The translations under genes were made by a program, and so were the position numbers. Of a stretch of DNA of 64,000 bases, positions 25,276 to 34,269 are shown in pieces. Within the stretch, counting starts at the first letter, position 1; each line of letters begins with the position of its first letter. The stretch comes from JACJWR01 sp964547485. GTDB taxonomy: Bacteria; Actinomycetota; Actinomycetes; S36-B12; UBA10799. The stretch lies in contig CAZJNU010000004.1 of NCBI GenBank assembly GCA_964547485.1, positions 21,821 to 85,820 on the forward strand, written 5' to 3'. Under the pieces are notes generated by a model. It saw only the letters and a list, made by a program, of their open reading frames with translations, ran no database searches and was not told the DNA's origin.

Positions 25276-25909
25276 TCCGCAAGTAGTCGGCTCGCGAAAC
25301 CTCTTGGCAGCCCAGCCTGGCCAGGTGATCGGTGCACCACTGCACATCGATGAGCCGAGTGGGCGCGTCTGCTCCCCCGAACACCCTCCGACTCAACTCC
25401 GCGAGCGCAACCTTGGAGGCATTCGTGACCCGGTGAAACTTCGAATCCGCGCAGAACGTGCCACCGAGTTCCAGGCCAAGCAGTCCCCCGGCGAGTTGCC
25501 CCCGCTGCCACACCTCCACCGAGTGTGCGATGCCTCGGGTGTGCAGGTCCAAGTACGCCTCCCGGTAGGCCGGAGTAATCCAGCCGTGCGGCCGAGACGG
25601 GTCGGCACAGCCTTCCAGGACCGCCGCGAAGTCCTGGTCCACGGTGACAGCGAAGTACTTCTGAGCCGTTCGCAACGACCGCGACACGTGCATCCCCGGG
25701 TAGGCCAGGACTCCCCTGGGATCCGGGCAGAACCACGCCAGCAGGGTGGCGTCGGATGATTCCTGCGCTATGTCGACTTCCATCGGAAAGAGGCCCTCGC
25801 GATAGCCGGCGACCAGCGAATCGGCATCGACTCGACCGCCGATCAGGACTATCTCCGTCTCCGCCGTGATTTCGGGCGAGACAGGCACCGGCCGGTCCAA
25901 TCGCCCCAC
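25235..25909 (-). CDS. aat: Leucyl/phenylalanyl-tRNA--protein transferase
   Basis: 224 residues. It adds Leu or Phe to N-terminal Arg or Lys of proteins for ClpS/ClpAP degradation (N-degron pathway). Family motifs are GYREGLFPME, WFCPDPRGVL (WWSPxPR-like), FAAVLEGCA, HGWITPAYREAYLDLHTRG, HSVEVW, LAGGLLGLELGGTFCADSKF (GGLYGxxxGxxFxxESMF-like) and ASKVALAEL. Normal length. The start is a GTG. It overlaps the tusA-like gene tail to tail. Confidence 0.9.
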   Translation of the reverse strand: MGRLDRPVPVSPEITAETEIVLIGGRVDADSLVAGYREGLFPMEVDIAQESSDATLLAWFCPDPRGVLAYPGMHVSRSLRTAQKYFAVTVDQDFAAVLEGCADPSRPHGWITPAYREAYLDLHTRGIAHSVEVWQRGQLAGGLLGLELGGTFCADSKFHRVTNASKVALAELSRRVFGGADAPTRLIDVQWCTDHLARLGCQEVSRADYLRTMPARLALPTVLS

Positions 25910-25942
25910 CTTCGATCCCGGACTCCGGCTGCCGCTCAGCTG

Positions 25943-26932
25943 TCAGCCGCAGGCCGCGGTCACGTGTGGTTCGACCTCGGCTGCCGCGGCGTCGCCATAG
26001 GCCTCGCGGAACCGCAGGACGAAGTCTGCCGCGGAGATTTCATACTCCTGCGTCCCGACGGTTTCGATGACGTAGGTGGCCAGCATTGAACCGAGCTGGG
26101 CGCACCGCTCAAGTGCGACGTCCCAGGCGAGGCCCGCCAGGAATCCCGCCCGGAAAGCGTCGCCAACGCCAGTTGGATCGGCCAACCCCCGTTCGGCGGG
26201 AACACCCACCCGCGCCACTTCGCCGGCCGCCGCGGTTTCGACCTTGGCGCCATTCTTCCCGAGCGTGGTGACCCGCACCCCAACTCTGGCCAGCACTTCC
26301 GCTGCGGTCCAGCCGGTCTTCTGCTCGGTGAGGGCGGCTTCGTACTCATTGGTGAAGAGATAGGCGGCGCCATCGATCAGATCACGAATCTCAGGCCCGT
26401 CCATTCCAGCCAACTGCTGCGACGGGTCAGCGGCGAATGGAATCCCCCGCTCTCGGCACTCCGCGGTGTGGCGAAGCATCGCCTCCGGGTCGTTGGGACC
26501 CACCAACACCAGATCCAGGCCCCCGACCCGTTCCGCCACCGGGTAAATCTCGATACTGCGCGCCTCTGACATCGCCCCTGGGTAGAAGGACGCAATCTGG
26601 TTATGGGCCGAGTCGGTCGTGCACACGAACCTGGCGGTGTGCGCTATCTCAGATATGAGGACGGAGGTCGTGTCCACCCCGTGGCGGTCCAGCCACGACC
26701 GGTAGTCGGCAAAATCGGCCCCCACGGCGGCCAGAAGGATCGGGTCCGCGCCGAGGCTTCCCAATCCGAATGCGATGTTGGCGGCCACCCCTCCTCGACG
26801 TACCTGCAAGTCGTCCACGAGGAAGGACAAACTGATTGTGTGTAGTTGATCCGCCAGCAGCGAGTCGGTGAATTTACCTGGGAAGGTCATCAGATGGTCC
26901 GTGGCAACTGAGCCCGTGATGCAGATACGCAT
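25943..26932 (-). CDS. adoK: Adenosine kinase, mycobacterial PfkB type
   Basis: 329 residues, closely resembling M. tuberculosis AdoK from the start (ICITGSVATDHLMTFPGKF, LSFLVDDLQVRRGGVAANIA) through SFYPGAMSEARSIE to the PfkB signature DPTGVGDAFRAGFLAG, whose Asp is the catalytic base. It phosphorylates adenosine to AMP with ATP, as purine salvage. Neighbouring genes match the tubercle bacillus order, supporting the assignment. No operon partner overlaps it; a 102-bp spacer separates it from the RelA/SpoT module. Confidence 0.93.
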   Translation of the reverse strand: MRICITGSVATDHLMTFPGKFTDSLLADQLHTISLSFLVDDLQVRRGGVAANIAFGLGSLGADPILLAAVGADFADYRSWLDRHGVDTTSVLISEIAHTARFVCTTDSAHNQIASFYPGAMSEARSIEIYPVAERVGGLDLVLVGPNDPEAMLRHTAECRERGIPFAADPSQQLAGMDGPEIRDLIDGAAYLFTNEYEAALTEQKTGWTAAEVLARVGVRVTTLGKNGAKVETAAAGEVARVGVPAERGLADPTGVGDAFRAGFLAGLAWDVALERCAQLGSMLATYVIETVGTQEYEISAADFVLRFREAYGDAAAAEVEPHVTAACG

Positions 26933-27034
26933 GAGCGTGATCCTGTCACCTTCGGTCTTCCCGGAGTTGCGCGCGGGTCACCCGGGCGTCGCCGCGAGGC
27001 TGGAATCTCGGGCAACGACTCGAGCGTGGGTAGC

Positions 27035-27304
27035 CTAGGCGGAGGCCCGGGAGTCGTCCACGAGATCGGTCCATGCCGAGCCCCGGCCATCATCGGGGAA
27101 GAATCTACGGTGCGTGGCCTCCGCGGTCTCGCGAGAGTCGGTCGATAACAGAACTACCTCGACGTCCGGATAGCTGCGGTAGCGATGCTCGGCATCTGAG
27201 TAGGCCTGCATCGCGGGTTCCGCATCGCGGAATTCCTGGTATTCGACCTGAGTTTGTCGACTGCGGCTGAACGCAACCAGGATGTGCAGCATTGAGCTAG
27301 TCAT
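27035..27304 (-). CDS. Small protein partnered with a RelA/SpoT-domain protein
   Basis: 89 residues, beginning MTSSMLHILVAFSRSRQ, rich in acidic and aromatic residues, with a C-terminal segment VEVVLLSTDSRETAEATHRRFF that looks like a strand followed by a helix. I do not recognise the family. The ATG has AGGA close upstream and overlaps the stop of the RelA/SpoT gene by 8 nt, so the pair is translationally coupled. Size and placement suggest an antitoxin, immunity factor or regulator of its partner, but this is inference. Confidence 0.7.
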   Translation of the reverse strand: MTSSMLHILVAFSRSRQTQVEYQEFRDAEPAMQAYSDAEHRYRSYPDVEVVLLSTDSRETAEATHRRFFPDDGRGSAWTDLVDDSRASA

Positions 27305-28001
27305 CGTTCCTACCACCTCTCGCTTCCCACGATGGCAGATTGTCACGGACTCTGTAATAGCGTGTGCGCCATTCAAGACTAAGAGAACCGCCGGCCTCTT
27401 CGACCGCTATTCGCTCGGAAGTCATCACGAGAAAGTCGTGGAGCACCTGTTCCCCCGCGCCATCCTTGTAAGCCACGCCCGTTAGGTCCTCCAGCGCTTC
27501 GACCGCTTGCGCCCACCTATGTTGCCCACTTGTGCGGAGCTGCACCTCTATCAGCCGATCGGATCGCCTCACGATGAGGTGTAGGGCGCGGTACCCCGTC
27601 GACCGCGGAGTGTCCCGATAGTCGTCATCTGCGGCAACAGCCCAGGCGTCGTTGATGCGGGCGGCAACAGCGTCAACTTCGCCAGACGAGGACACGACGA
27701 CACGGCACCCGCCTATGTCCTGCATTTGGCTCAATCGCGTACTCACCCTGAGCAACTTCGATTCAATTCGCGGCATGCGCTTGATTCGCTGAGTGACCCA
27801 AGGGTTCGCTATGCCTTCAGAGGCCAAGATCCATCTGAGCCCGCTGTTGACGGACACGGTGGGCCGATGGAACGTGGACCGGTACTCCTCGGCTATTGCG
27901 CGCGCCGCCTCATACTCAGCGCCGGTCACGTCGGTTGGATTCCGCGCCATCTTCCGAAGCGCGGCGCCTGCCTTGTCTATTGCAGTCCTGCTCGGCGCCA
28001 T
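27297..28001 (-). CDS. RelA/SpoT-domain protein (small alarmone-synthetase-like)
   Basis: About 234 residues from ATG 28001. The nucleotidyltransferase domain shows KRMPRIESKLLR (ATP-binding basic segment), MQDIGGCRVVV (the D-x-x-G-x-R element with magnesium-binding Asp), DDYRDTPRSTGYRALHLIV (the G-loop, GYRALH) and RLIEVQLRTSGQHRWAQ (EVQLRT with the catalytic Glu). There is no HD hydrolase, TGS or ACT domain, so it belongs with small synthetases or ToxSAS toxins. An N-terminal helical domain of about 70 residues precedes the fold. Nucleotide target (GDP/GTP, or tRNA CCA pyrophosphorylation) cannot be told. The region is visibly less GC-rich than its neighbours and interrupts the conserved adoK-erpA order, suggesting transfer. 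Confidence 0.85.
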   Translation of the reverse strand: MAPSRTAIDKAGAALRKMARNPTDVTGAEYEAARAIAEEYRSTFHRPTVSVNSGLRWILASEGIANPWVTQRIKRMPRIESKLLRVSTRLSQMQDIGGCRVVVSSSGEVDAVAARINDAWAVAADDDYRDTPRSTGYRALHLIVRRSDRLIEVQLRTSGQHRWAQAVEALEDLTGVAYKDGAGEQVLHDFLVMTSERIAVEEAGGSLSLEWRTRYYRVRDNLPSWEARGGRNDD

Positions 28002-28078
28002 TTCTCTAGTGTGCGCCAGCCGAGTCGACACGTGCTCCGAATCGTGCACCGAACCCGGGACGCCAGTGGAGTTGGAAG

Positions 28079-28456
28079 CTAGTGGAAGGAGTCTCCACAG
28101 GCACACGAGCCGGTCGCATTGGGGTTGTCGATTGTGAAGCCTTGCTTCTCGATCGAGTCCACAAAGTCGATGGTGGCGCCGCCCAGGTAGGGAGCGCTCA
28201 TCCGATCGGTCACGACGCTGACTCCGTCGAAGTCCTTCGCAACGTCTCCGTCGAGGGAACGGTCGTCGAAAAACAGTTGGTATCTCAATCCGGAACACCC
28301 ACCGGGCTGCACCGCCACGCGGAGCGCCAAGTCATCCCGGCCCTCTTGCTCAAGCAGCGTCTTGACCTTGTCAGCTGCGGTCTCGGTCAACAGGATGCCG
28401 TCGATCGCGGCGGTGTCGCTGGCGACACCCTCTGTCGTGGCGCTATCTGTCGTCAC
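28079..28456 (-). CDS. erpA: A-type iron-sulfur carrier / insertion protein
   Basis: About 125 residues. The HesB/IscA domain has all three ligand cysteines: PGGCSGLRYQLFF and GSCACGDSFH at the C-terminus. It delivers Fe-S clusters to client proteins; LipA, NadA, and QcrA in this window are such proteins. GTG 28456 is favoured because AAGGAG lies six bases upstream; the ATG at 28462 directly abuts that site. It matches the position of Rv2204c in M. tuberculosis. Confidence 0.93.
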   Translation of the reverse strand: MTTDSATTEGVASDTAAIDGILLTETAADKVKTLLEQEGRDDLALRVAVQPGGCSGLRYQLFFDDRSLDGDVAKDFDGVSVVTDRMSAPYLGGATIDFVDSIEKQGFTIDNPNATGSCACGDSFH

Positions 28457-28556
28457 TGCCATCTCCTTGGGTGGATGTTCGGGTCCATCACCTGAGTCGA
28501 ACCCTAAGGGCAGCCTAACTTATTCCTTTCGGACGGCCGCTTCGCAGGAGGACCGA

Positions 28557-29666
28557 TCAGCGTGACCAGGTGCGGGCCACTCGCTCGCCGGTGTCGGCAA
28601 GCGTGCCAGCCGGGTCAGCCATCGAGGCAGCGATGGAACCGGCGAGGTCGGATACCGAGTAGGCGGCGGCGACGCCGATTGCCGAGTATTCCCGGCGACC
28701 CACGGCCACCTCGCCGGCGATCACCACACACGGCAGGGCATGATCCAGCGCGACCGCGGCAACTCCACTCACTACCTTCCCCCGGAGCGACTGCCAGTCG
28801 AATCGACCCTCCCCCGTGATCACAAGGTCGGCCGCCGCCAGCATCGGCTCGAGTCCCACGATTCCCATAACGGTCGCGATACCGGGGGCACGGGTCGCTC
28901 CCAGATGCCCCAACGCGAAGCCGATGCCGCCGGCCGCACCTGCGCCGGCAGCCAGCGCGGGACTCTTGCCATTCTCATCCCGGCCACACAGCTCCGAGAA
29001 GTTCTGGAGCGCCTCTTCGAGTAGCGACACCTGCTCGTCGGATGCACCCTTCTGCGGCCCGAACCCCTTGGTGGCACCTCTGACTCCCAGCAGGGGGCTG
29101 TCCACATCGCTCGCAGCCACGATCTCAACTCCCCGCAAAGCCTCTCGCGCCGGTCGCAAATCGACTTCGGTGAGCCTTCGGAGGGGGCGTCCGCCCGAAT
29201 CGAGAGGTCCATCGGCGGTGGCCCCGAGCGCCGCCAACATCCCCGCGCCGGCGTCGTTGGTGCCAGTGCCGCCCAAACCGATGACCATTCTGCGGGCCCC
29301 GGCGTCACGCGCGGCGAGCATCAACTCCCCCAGCCCGTAGGAAGACGTGTGTTCCGGGTTGCGGTCAAGCTCCGGCACGAGTTGCAGTCCGCAGGCCTGG
29401 GCTGCCTCCAAGTAGGCCGTCTCGCCAGACATGACGTACTTCGCGTCGACCTCCTCGCCCATCGGTCCGACGACGGATACTTCGATCGTCTGAGCAGCTA
29501 GGCTCGCCGCGATCGCGTCGACGAACCCCGGGCCGCCGTCGGCCAGGGCGCAGCACACGAGGTCATCCGCGGGCGCCTGTCGGGCCCAACCGTCGGCAAT
29601 CGCCCGAGCTGCGGCTGCTGCCGAGAGAGTTCCACCGAATGAGTCAGGAGCAATGATCACGCGCAC
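28557..29666 (-). CDS. glxK: Glycerate kinase (GarK/GlxK family)
   Basis: About 369 residues. Signatures are VRVIIAPDSFGGTLSAAAAA, ALADGGPGFVDAI, LVVxGLGGTGTNDAGAGML-like text (MVIGLGGTGTNDAGAGMLAA), GAAGGIGFALGHLGA and ITGEGRFDWQS, the family's GEGxxD(x)QS motif. It phosphorylates glycerate, feeding glyoxylate or serine carbon to glycolysis. The start lies near 29666 (GTG) and overlaps nothing on its own strand; the divergent nadA begins 42 bp away, so promoters overlap the two 5' ends. Confidence 0.9.
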   Translation of the reverse strand: MRVIIAPDSFGGTLSAAAAARAIADGWARQAPADDLVCCALADGGPGFVDAIAASLAAQTIEVSVVGPMGEEVDAKYVMSGETAYLEAAQACGLQLVPELDRNPEHTSSYGLGELMLAARDAGARRMVIGLGGTGTNDAGAGMLAALGATADGPLDSGGRPLRRLTEVDLRPAREALRGVEIVAASDVDSPLLGVRGATKGFGPQKGASDEQVSLLEEALQNFSELCGRDENGKSPALAAGAGAAGGIGFALGHLGATRAPGIATVMGIVGLEPMLAAADLVITGEGRFDWQSLRGKVVSGVAAVALDHALPCVVIAGEVAVGRREYSAIGVAAAYSVSDLAGSIAASMADPAGTLADTGERVARTWSR

Positions 29667-29707
29667 AGCACGGGAGACTACCGCTGATGGCGTGCCAGAC
29701 TGTCCCC

Positions 29708-30907
29708 ATGGCGAATCAGCCCACGAGCGACACCTTCGAACCGACACCCTCGCCCTTGGCTCTACTGCTGCTGGGTCAGGACTCGGACATGCTCAGCGAG
29801 CGCGGCGTTGACTGTCCCGGCACCCTGCCTGAACCCAGCGATCCGGACTTAGCTGCCCGTGCCGCTCGAGCCCGAGCGGAGCTCGGCGACCGAGCGTTCA
29901 TCCTCGGTCACCACTATCAGCGAGACGAGATCATCGCACTGGCCGATGTCACCGGAGACTCCTTCAAATTGGCGAAGGAGGCGGCCGCGCGACCCGACAG
30001 CGAGTTCATCATCTTTGCCGGCGTTCACTTCATGGCCGAGAGCGCGGACATTCTGACATCAGCTCAGCAGAAGGTCGTGCTGCCGGACCTCGCCGCTGGC
30101 TGCTCGATGGCCGACATGGCCGGGATCGAGGCGGTCGAGGCCTGCTGGGCACTGCTGACCGAACAGGGACTCGCCGAGGACACCATCCCGGTCACCTATA
30201 TGAACTCCTCGGCCGCCATCAAGGCCTTCACCGGTCGCCACGGGGGAACGGTCTGCACGTCCAGCAATGCGAAAGCGTCACTGGAGTGGGCCTTCAGCCA
30301 AGGCGAGCGGGTGCTCTTCCTGCCCGACCAGCATCTTGGCCGCAACACGGCGGTCCTCGATCTCGGCCTGTCGCTGGCGGATTGCGCCGTCTACAACCCG
30401 CACCAGCCCAGCGGTGGGCTCAGCCAGGCCCAGCTTCGACATTCGAAGATGCTGCTGTGGCGCGGTCATTGCTCGGTGCACGGCCGCTTCAGCGCCGACA
30501 GCGTGGCTGACGTGCGCGAACGCCTCCCCGGCGTCAACGTTCTCGTCCACCCGGAGTGCCGCCACGAGGTGGTCAACGCCGCGGATTTCGTGGGTTCGAC
30601 CGAGTTCATCATCCGGAAGCTGGAGTCGGCCGATCCGGGCTCCGCCTGGGCGATCGGCACCGAACTCAACCTGGTCCGACGGCTGGCCAAATCGCACCCC
30701 GACAAGAAGGTTGTGTTCCTCGATCGGACGGTCTGCTACTGCTCGACCATGAACCGGATCGACCTGCCCCATTTGGTGTGGACGTTGGAGAACCTGGCCG
30801 CGGGCCGGATCGTCAACCAGATCACGGTGGCCCCCGATGACGCCCATTACGCCCGGCTGGCGCTCGACCAGATGCTTGCGCTGCCCGGCATAGGCTCGAT
30901 CGGATAG
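29708..30907 (+). CDS. nadA: Quinolinate synthase
   Basis: About 399 residues. It condenses iminoaspartate with dihydroxyacetone phosphate to quinolinate in NAD synthesis and needs a 4Fe-4S cluster. Motifs: ILGHHYQRDEI, GDSFKLA, FAGVHFMAESADIL, LAAGCSMADM (first cluster Cys), VHPEC (second), VCYCSTMNRI (third region). Normal length for the long actinobacterial type. NadB and nadC are not adjacent, which is unusual since the three are often clustered. ATG 29708 is chosen over 29687. Confidence 0.93.
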   Translation: MANQPTSDTFEPTPSPLALLLLGQDSDMLSERGVDCPGTLPEPSDPDLAARAARARAELGDRAFILGHHYQRDEIIALADVTGDSFKLAKEAAARPDSEFIIFAGVHFMAESADILTSAQQKVVLPDLAAGCSMADMAGIEAVEACWALLTEQGLAEDTIPVTYMNSSAAIKAFTGRHGGTVCTSSNAKASLEWAFSQGERVLFLPDQHLGRNTAVLDLGLSLADCAVYNPHQPSGGLSQAQLRHSKMLLWRGHCSVHGRFSADSVADVRERLPGVNVLVHPECRHEVVNAADFVGSTEFIIRKLESADPGSAWAIGTELNLVRRLAKSHPDKKVVFLDRTVCYCSTMNRIDLPHLVWTLENLAAGRIVNQITVAPDDAHYARLALDQMLALPGIGSIG

Positions 30908-30931
30908 TTCCGCTGCCTTCTGGCACAGAGG

Positions 30932-31654
30932 GTGATAGCAATAGCCGTGCCAATCGCAGAGTTCGACGCAGAGGGAGAACCCGTTCCGGAGCCGGGGGAC
31001 ACCGCCCGGATGACGTTCTTCAGCGACGCCGTGGTGGCCTTCTCCCTCACCCTGCTGATGCTGCCCGTCGCCGACTACGTCAGGGAAGCCCCCGGAAAGA
31101 CCTGGGGACAACTCTTCCTGGACAACCCGGAGATCGTGGAGTCGCTGGCCAGCTTCGTGATCGTGGTGGTCTGCTGGCGGTACCACCATTTGTTGTTCGA
31201 GCGAATTCGCGACTACGACCGGTTGACCCTGTGGCTGAATTTCGTGTGGCTGTTCCTCGTCATCTCTATCCCGATCAATACGCTCGCCATCCTGCCGGTG
31301 GACGAGAAGTTGCCCAGCCCCGACCGCATCTTTCTCGACACCTTCTTCTTCCGAGGTCGCGAAGACATCCCGAGCGTCAACTATGCCGTTCTCTGGGGCT
31401 GCATCGCGTTGTCGTTCCTGATGCTGACACTGATCGCCCGGAACGCTTTGCCACCTCACCGGCACTTGGCCAAGTCAGAACCCGAGCGGCAACTGGATCC
31501 GAACATGTACTTCCGGATCTTCCTCATCTGCGCCGTCACCGCCGCAGTCAGTCTCGTCTCCCCATTCGCCGGCGACATCGTGCTCTACCTGGGCATCATC
31601 ATCAACGTGATCGTGAGCCGACGCCTTCGCGGGCCCCAGGCTCAGCCGAGTTAG
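30932..31654 (+). CDS. TMEM175-like (DUF1211) membrane protein
   Basis: 240 residues with five or six predicted membrane helices. The first helix reads RMTFFSDAVVAFSLTLLMLP, close to the R-x3-FSDAVxAxxxTLL filter motif of bacterial TMEM175 potassium channels, although the second copy of the motif expected in longer homologs is not seen, as in the bacterial tetrameric type. Potassium permeation is inferred from the family only. GTG 30932 and GTG 30947 are both possible starts. It lies 25 bp after nadA and may be cotranscribed. The 3' end overlaps the convergent PspAB gene by 4 bp. Confidence 0.75.
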   Translation: MIAIAVPIAEFDAEGEPVPEPGDTARMTFFSDAVVAFSLTLLMLPVADYVREAPGKTWGQLFLDNPEIVESLASFVIVVVCWRYHHLLFERIRDYDRLTLWLNFVWLFLVISIPINTLAILPVDEKLPSPDRIFLDTFFFRGREDIPSVNYAVLWGCIALSFLMLTLIARNALPPHRHLAKSEPERQLDPNMYFRIFLICAVTAAVSLVSPFAGDIVLYLGIIINVIVSRRLRGPQAQPS

Positions 31655-32235
31655 TCGGAGTCCAGACCGGGGGCGCCCCAGAGTGCGAACCATCGGGTCA
31701 GATCACGCTCGACTGCGACGTCGTCGATGATCAGATCCCGCACCTTCAACTCGGTGATGTTGTCGCGGCGGTGCGTACCGGCGTCCGGGTCGGGCACAAA
31801 CGGATAGAAAGTGCCCTGCTTGAACAGATAGACGAGGGCCAGTCGCTGCCCTCGAGGCCCGAGGAATCCGACCACGGTGCACAACAGTGAGGGGCCGAAG
31901 CCGGTGTCCTGCAGAGTGGAGTTCACTGCGTGCAGTCCGGTCACGAGCGTCGGGACGTCGGGCGGATCGGTGCGAACCGTGAGCCAGGTGTAGCCGAATT
32001 CGTCCTTGCTGATACCGATCGGCGGGCCACCACCAGCCGCGAGCAGCTCGGTCACCTCCTGCTGGACCTCTGCAAACGCCCGACCTTCAGCCGGCCGAAA
32101 TGCCACCGCCCCCGACCCGCTCGCCTCGAAACCGGCGACCGCCAGAGCGATTGCTGCGCTGGGCAATCCGAACAGGTTGTCCAGATCGGGCCGCACCGGC
32201 CGACTGCGTCCCATGATCGAGTCGAAGATGCCCAC
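31651..32235 (-). CDS. PspA-associated protein PspAB-like
   Basis: 194 residues beginning MGIFDSIMGRSRPVRPDLDN, with no membrane segment. The length, the start and the place right after HtpX and PspA agree with the actinobacterial PspAB family. Sequence stretches such as KDEFGYTWLTVR and GPSLLCTVVGF are well-formed beta-rich text. Its molecular role in the Psp response is not known. The family name is from memory and rests partly on context. Confidence 0.7.
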   Translation of the reverse strand: MGIFDSIMGRSRPVRPDLDNLFGLPSAAIALAVAGFEASGSGAVAFRPAEGRAFAEVQQEVTELLAAGGGPPIGISKDEFGYTWLTVRTDPPDVPTLVTGLHAVNSTLQDTGFGPSLLCTVVGFLGPRGQRLALVYLFKQGTFYPFVPDPDAGTHRRDNITELKVRDLIIDDVAVERDLTRWFALWGAPGLDSD

Positions 32236-32279
32236 GACAACTCAGCCTAACCCGGCGACACGGCGCCGCAGACCCGGGT

Positions 32280-33179
32280 TCATCGCTCCAGGTCCGCAGA
32301 GATCCTCGCCAAATTCTCCAACCGCTGCTGCAGCGGCGGGTGGGTGGCGAACAGGTTCGCGAGGGAGTTGCCCGACGAGAGTGCCGGTGCGAAGAAGAAG
32401 GCATTCAGCGCCTGCCGTTCGCGAAGATCCTGCGACGGGATGGCCGCAATCTCACCGCTCACCTTGGTCAATGCCGAGGCGAGGGCCGAGGGCCGACCGG
32501 TGAGCAGCGCGCCGGCACGGTCAGCGGCAAGCTCTCGGTACCGGGACAGCATCCGGGTCAGCACGAAACTCACCGCATACACGAGCACTGACACCAGCAG
32601 CACCGCAACCACGATGACGGCGGCGTTCTGGTCTCGGTCGCGGGCGCGCCCGAGCCCGCCCCAAAGCGCCATCCTGGTGATGAAACCGGCCACCACTCCG
32701 GCCACTGACGCCACTGTCATCACCAGCACGTCGCGATGGGCCACGTGGGACAACTCGTGACTGAGCACCCCCTCGACTTCCTCCACGTCGAGGCGGCGAA
32801 GCAGTCCGGTTGTCACGCACACGACAGCGCGGTTGGGGCTGCGTCCGGTGGCGAAGGCGTTTGGCATGTCGGTATCAGCAATCGCCACCCGAGGTTTGGG
32901 CATGTCCGCCAGCGAGCAGAGGCGGTCGATCACCTCGTGCAGTTGCGGGGCCTGCTCGGCGGTCACCTCCCGGGCTGCCATCGAGTACAGCGCGATCCGG
33001 TCTGAGAAGTACCACTGCGCCAGCAGTGCCCCGGAGGCGATGACGAGGGCGAAGAACCAACCGATTCCGAGCGCCAGCAGCAGACCGATCACGACCACGT
33101 ACAACAAGCCCAGCAGGAACATTGTGACGCCCATCCGCCACGCGAGACCCCGATCTCGGGTGTACCGGCTGTGTGTCAT
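32280..33179 (-). CDS. htpX: HtpX-type membrane zinc metalloprotease (M48)
   Basis: 299 residues from ATG 33179. Two N-terminal membrane helices (VTMFLLGLLYVVVIGLLLAL, FALVIASGALLAQWYF) precede the protease domain, with zinc motif VLSHELSHVAHRD (HELSH) and a later Glu in YRELAADRAGALLTG as third ligand. The central VIVVAVLLVSVLVYAVSFVL is a further membrane segment. It degrades misfolded membrane proteins. Together with PspA upstream it forms an envelope-stress group. An upstream longer frame reaching 33224 is less likely. Confidence 0.9.
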   Translation of the reverse strand: MTHSRYTRDRGLAWRMGVTMFLLGLLYVVVIGLLLALGIGWFFALVIASGALLAQWYFSDRIALYSMAAREVTAEQAPQLHEVIDRLCSLADMPKPRVAIADTDMPNAFATGRSPNRAVVCVTTGLLRRLDVEEVEGVLSHELSHVAHRDVLVMTVASVAGVVAGFITRMALWGGLGRARDRDQNAAVIVVAVLLVSVLVYAVSFVLTRMLSRYRELAADRAGALLTGRPSALASALTKVSGEIAAIPSQDLRERQALNAFFFAPALSSGNSLANLFATHPPLQQRLENLARISADLER

Positions 33180-33244
33180 CTCGGGACGGCTAACCGTCGC
33201 GGCCGGGCCGACTATTCCGGGCACACCACCCTGGGCCGGGTGGT

Positions 33245-34087
33245 TTAGTCGGCTTTCGGCTTGTCGGCTTTCTCGCTGTCGCTGCCGGTCGCCTCAGTGG
33301 CGGAGGTCACCTGCGGGGTCGCGGCAGAGGTCGGGGCGGGCGCCTCGACTGCCGGTGTTGCGGCAGCCGCGACCGCGGGCGCGGCCGGACCAGCAATCTC
33401 TGCCTTCAACCGGGACAGCGAATCCTCCACCTCGGAGGCACTCGACATCCGCTCCAACTCGGCGGTGAGACTGTCTTTGGAGGTGCCGGTCGCGTCCACC
33501 AGCGCACCAGAGGCCAGCAACTCATCGATGGCGCCGGCCCTAGCAGTCATCTGCTGGGTCTTGTCCTCCGCCCGCTGGACGGCCAAACCGACATCGCCCA
33601 GTTCCGAGGAGATACCGGAAACAGCCTCGTTGATCTTGGTCTGGGCCTCCGCGGCCGAATAGGTCGCCTTGATGGTCTCCTTCTTGGTGCGGAATGCCTC
33701 CACCCGCGCCTGCAACTGACCGGCGGCCTGAGTGAGCTTCTCCTCCTGGTCCTGCAACTGCGCCAGTTGCACCCGCAGGTCGTCGATCTGGGTACTCAGC
33801 CCAGAACGTCGCGTGAGCGCCTCCCGCGCCAGATCCTCGCGGCCCTGGCTCAGCGCCGCCCGCGCCTGACTCTCGAGCTTGCTCGCCTGCTGCTCCAACT
33901 GCGTGATCTGCAACTCCAGTCGCTTGCGAGAGGTGGCGACGTCGGCAACACCGCGGCGCACCTTCTGAAGCAACTCCAGTTGTTTCTCGTAGCTGTAGTC
34001 CAAGGTCTGCCTGGGATCCTCGGCGCGGTCCAGCGCCTTGTTGGCCTTGGAACTGAAGATCAACTTGAAGCGCTGCCACAAACCCAT
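33245..34087 (-). CDS. pspA: PspA/IM30 (ESCRT-III-like) phage-shock protein
   Basis: About 280 residues from ATG 34087. The N-terminal amphipathic helix MGLWQRFKLIFSSKANKALD is typical for membrane binding, followed by coiled-coil helices (residues about 25-220, for example RKRLELQITQLEQQASKLES). The C-terminus adds about 55 residues rich in Ala, Pro, Thr and Ser not found in Escherichia PspA. It stabilises damaged inner membranes. It lies 65 bp upstream of htpX on the same strand. Confidence 0.9.
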   Translation of the reverse strand: MGLWQRFKLIFSSKANKALDRAEDPRQTLDYSYEKQLELLQKVRRGVADVATSRKRLELQITQLEQQASKLESQARAALSQGREDLAREALTRRSGLSTQIDDLRVQLAQLQDQEEKLTQAAGQLQARVEAFRTKKETIKATYSAAEAQTKINEAVSGISSELGDVGLAVQRAEDKTQQMTARAGAIDELLASGALVDATGTSKDSLTAELERMSSASEVEDSLSRLKAEIAGPAAPAVAAAATPAVEAPAPTSAATPQVTSATEATGSDSEKADKPKAD

Positions 34088-34269
34088 CGAGAGCAGACCT
34101 TTCCTGGGGGGGTACCGGCACGCCGGCGGAGGTTCGGCGAATATCCGGGTCTGACGGTGTCGCGACAAGCCTAGGCCACCGGCACCCGGCACGGTGCGGG
34201 CACCGGACGATCCGGCGCGCGGGCATGGCACCTACCGGCGTCGCCGGGATCAACGCGTACCCTGGGCAG

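Noticed and set aside
27035..27304. Naming the small RelA/SpoT partner an antitoxin
   Set aside because: Context only; no antitoxin family motif is seen, so it is left as a hypothetical partner.
30278..31465. Frame opposite nadA and the TMEM175-like gene
   Set aside because: Antisense to two well-supported genes, with no recognisable fold or start signal.
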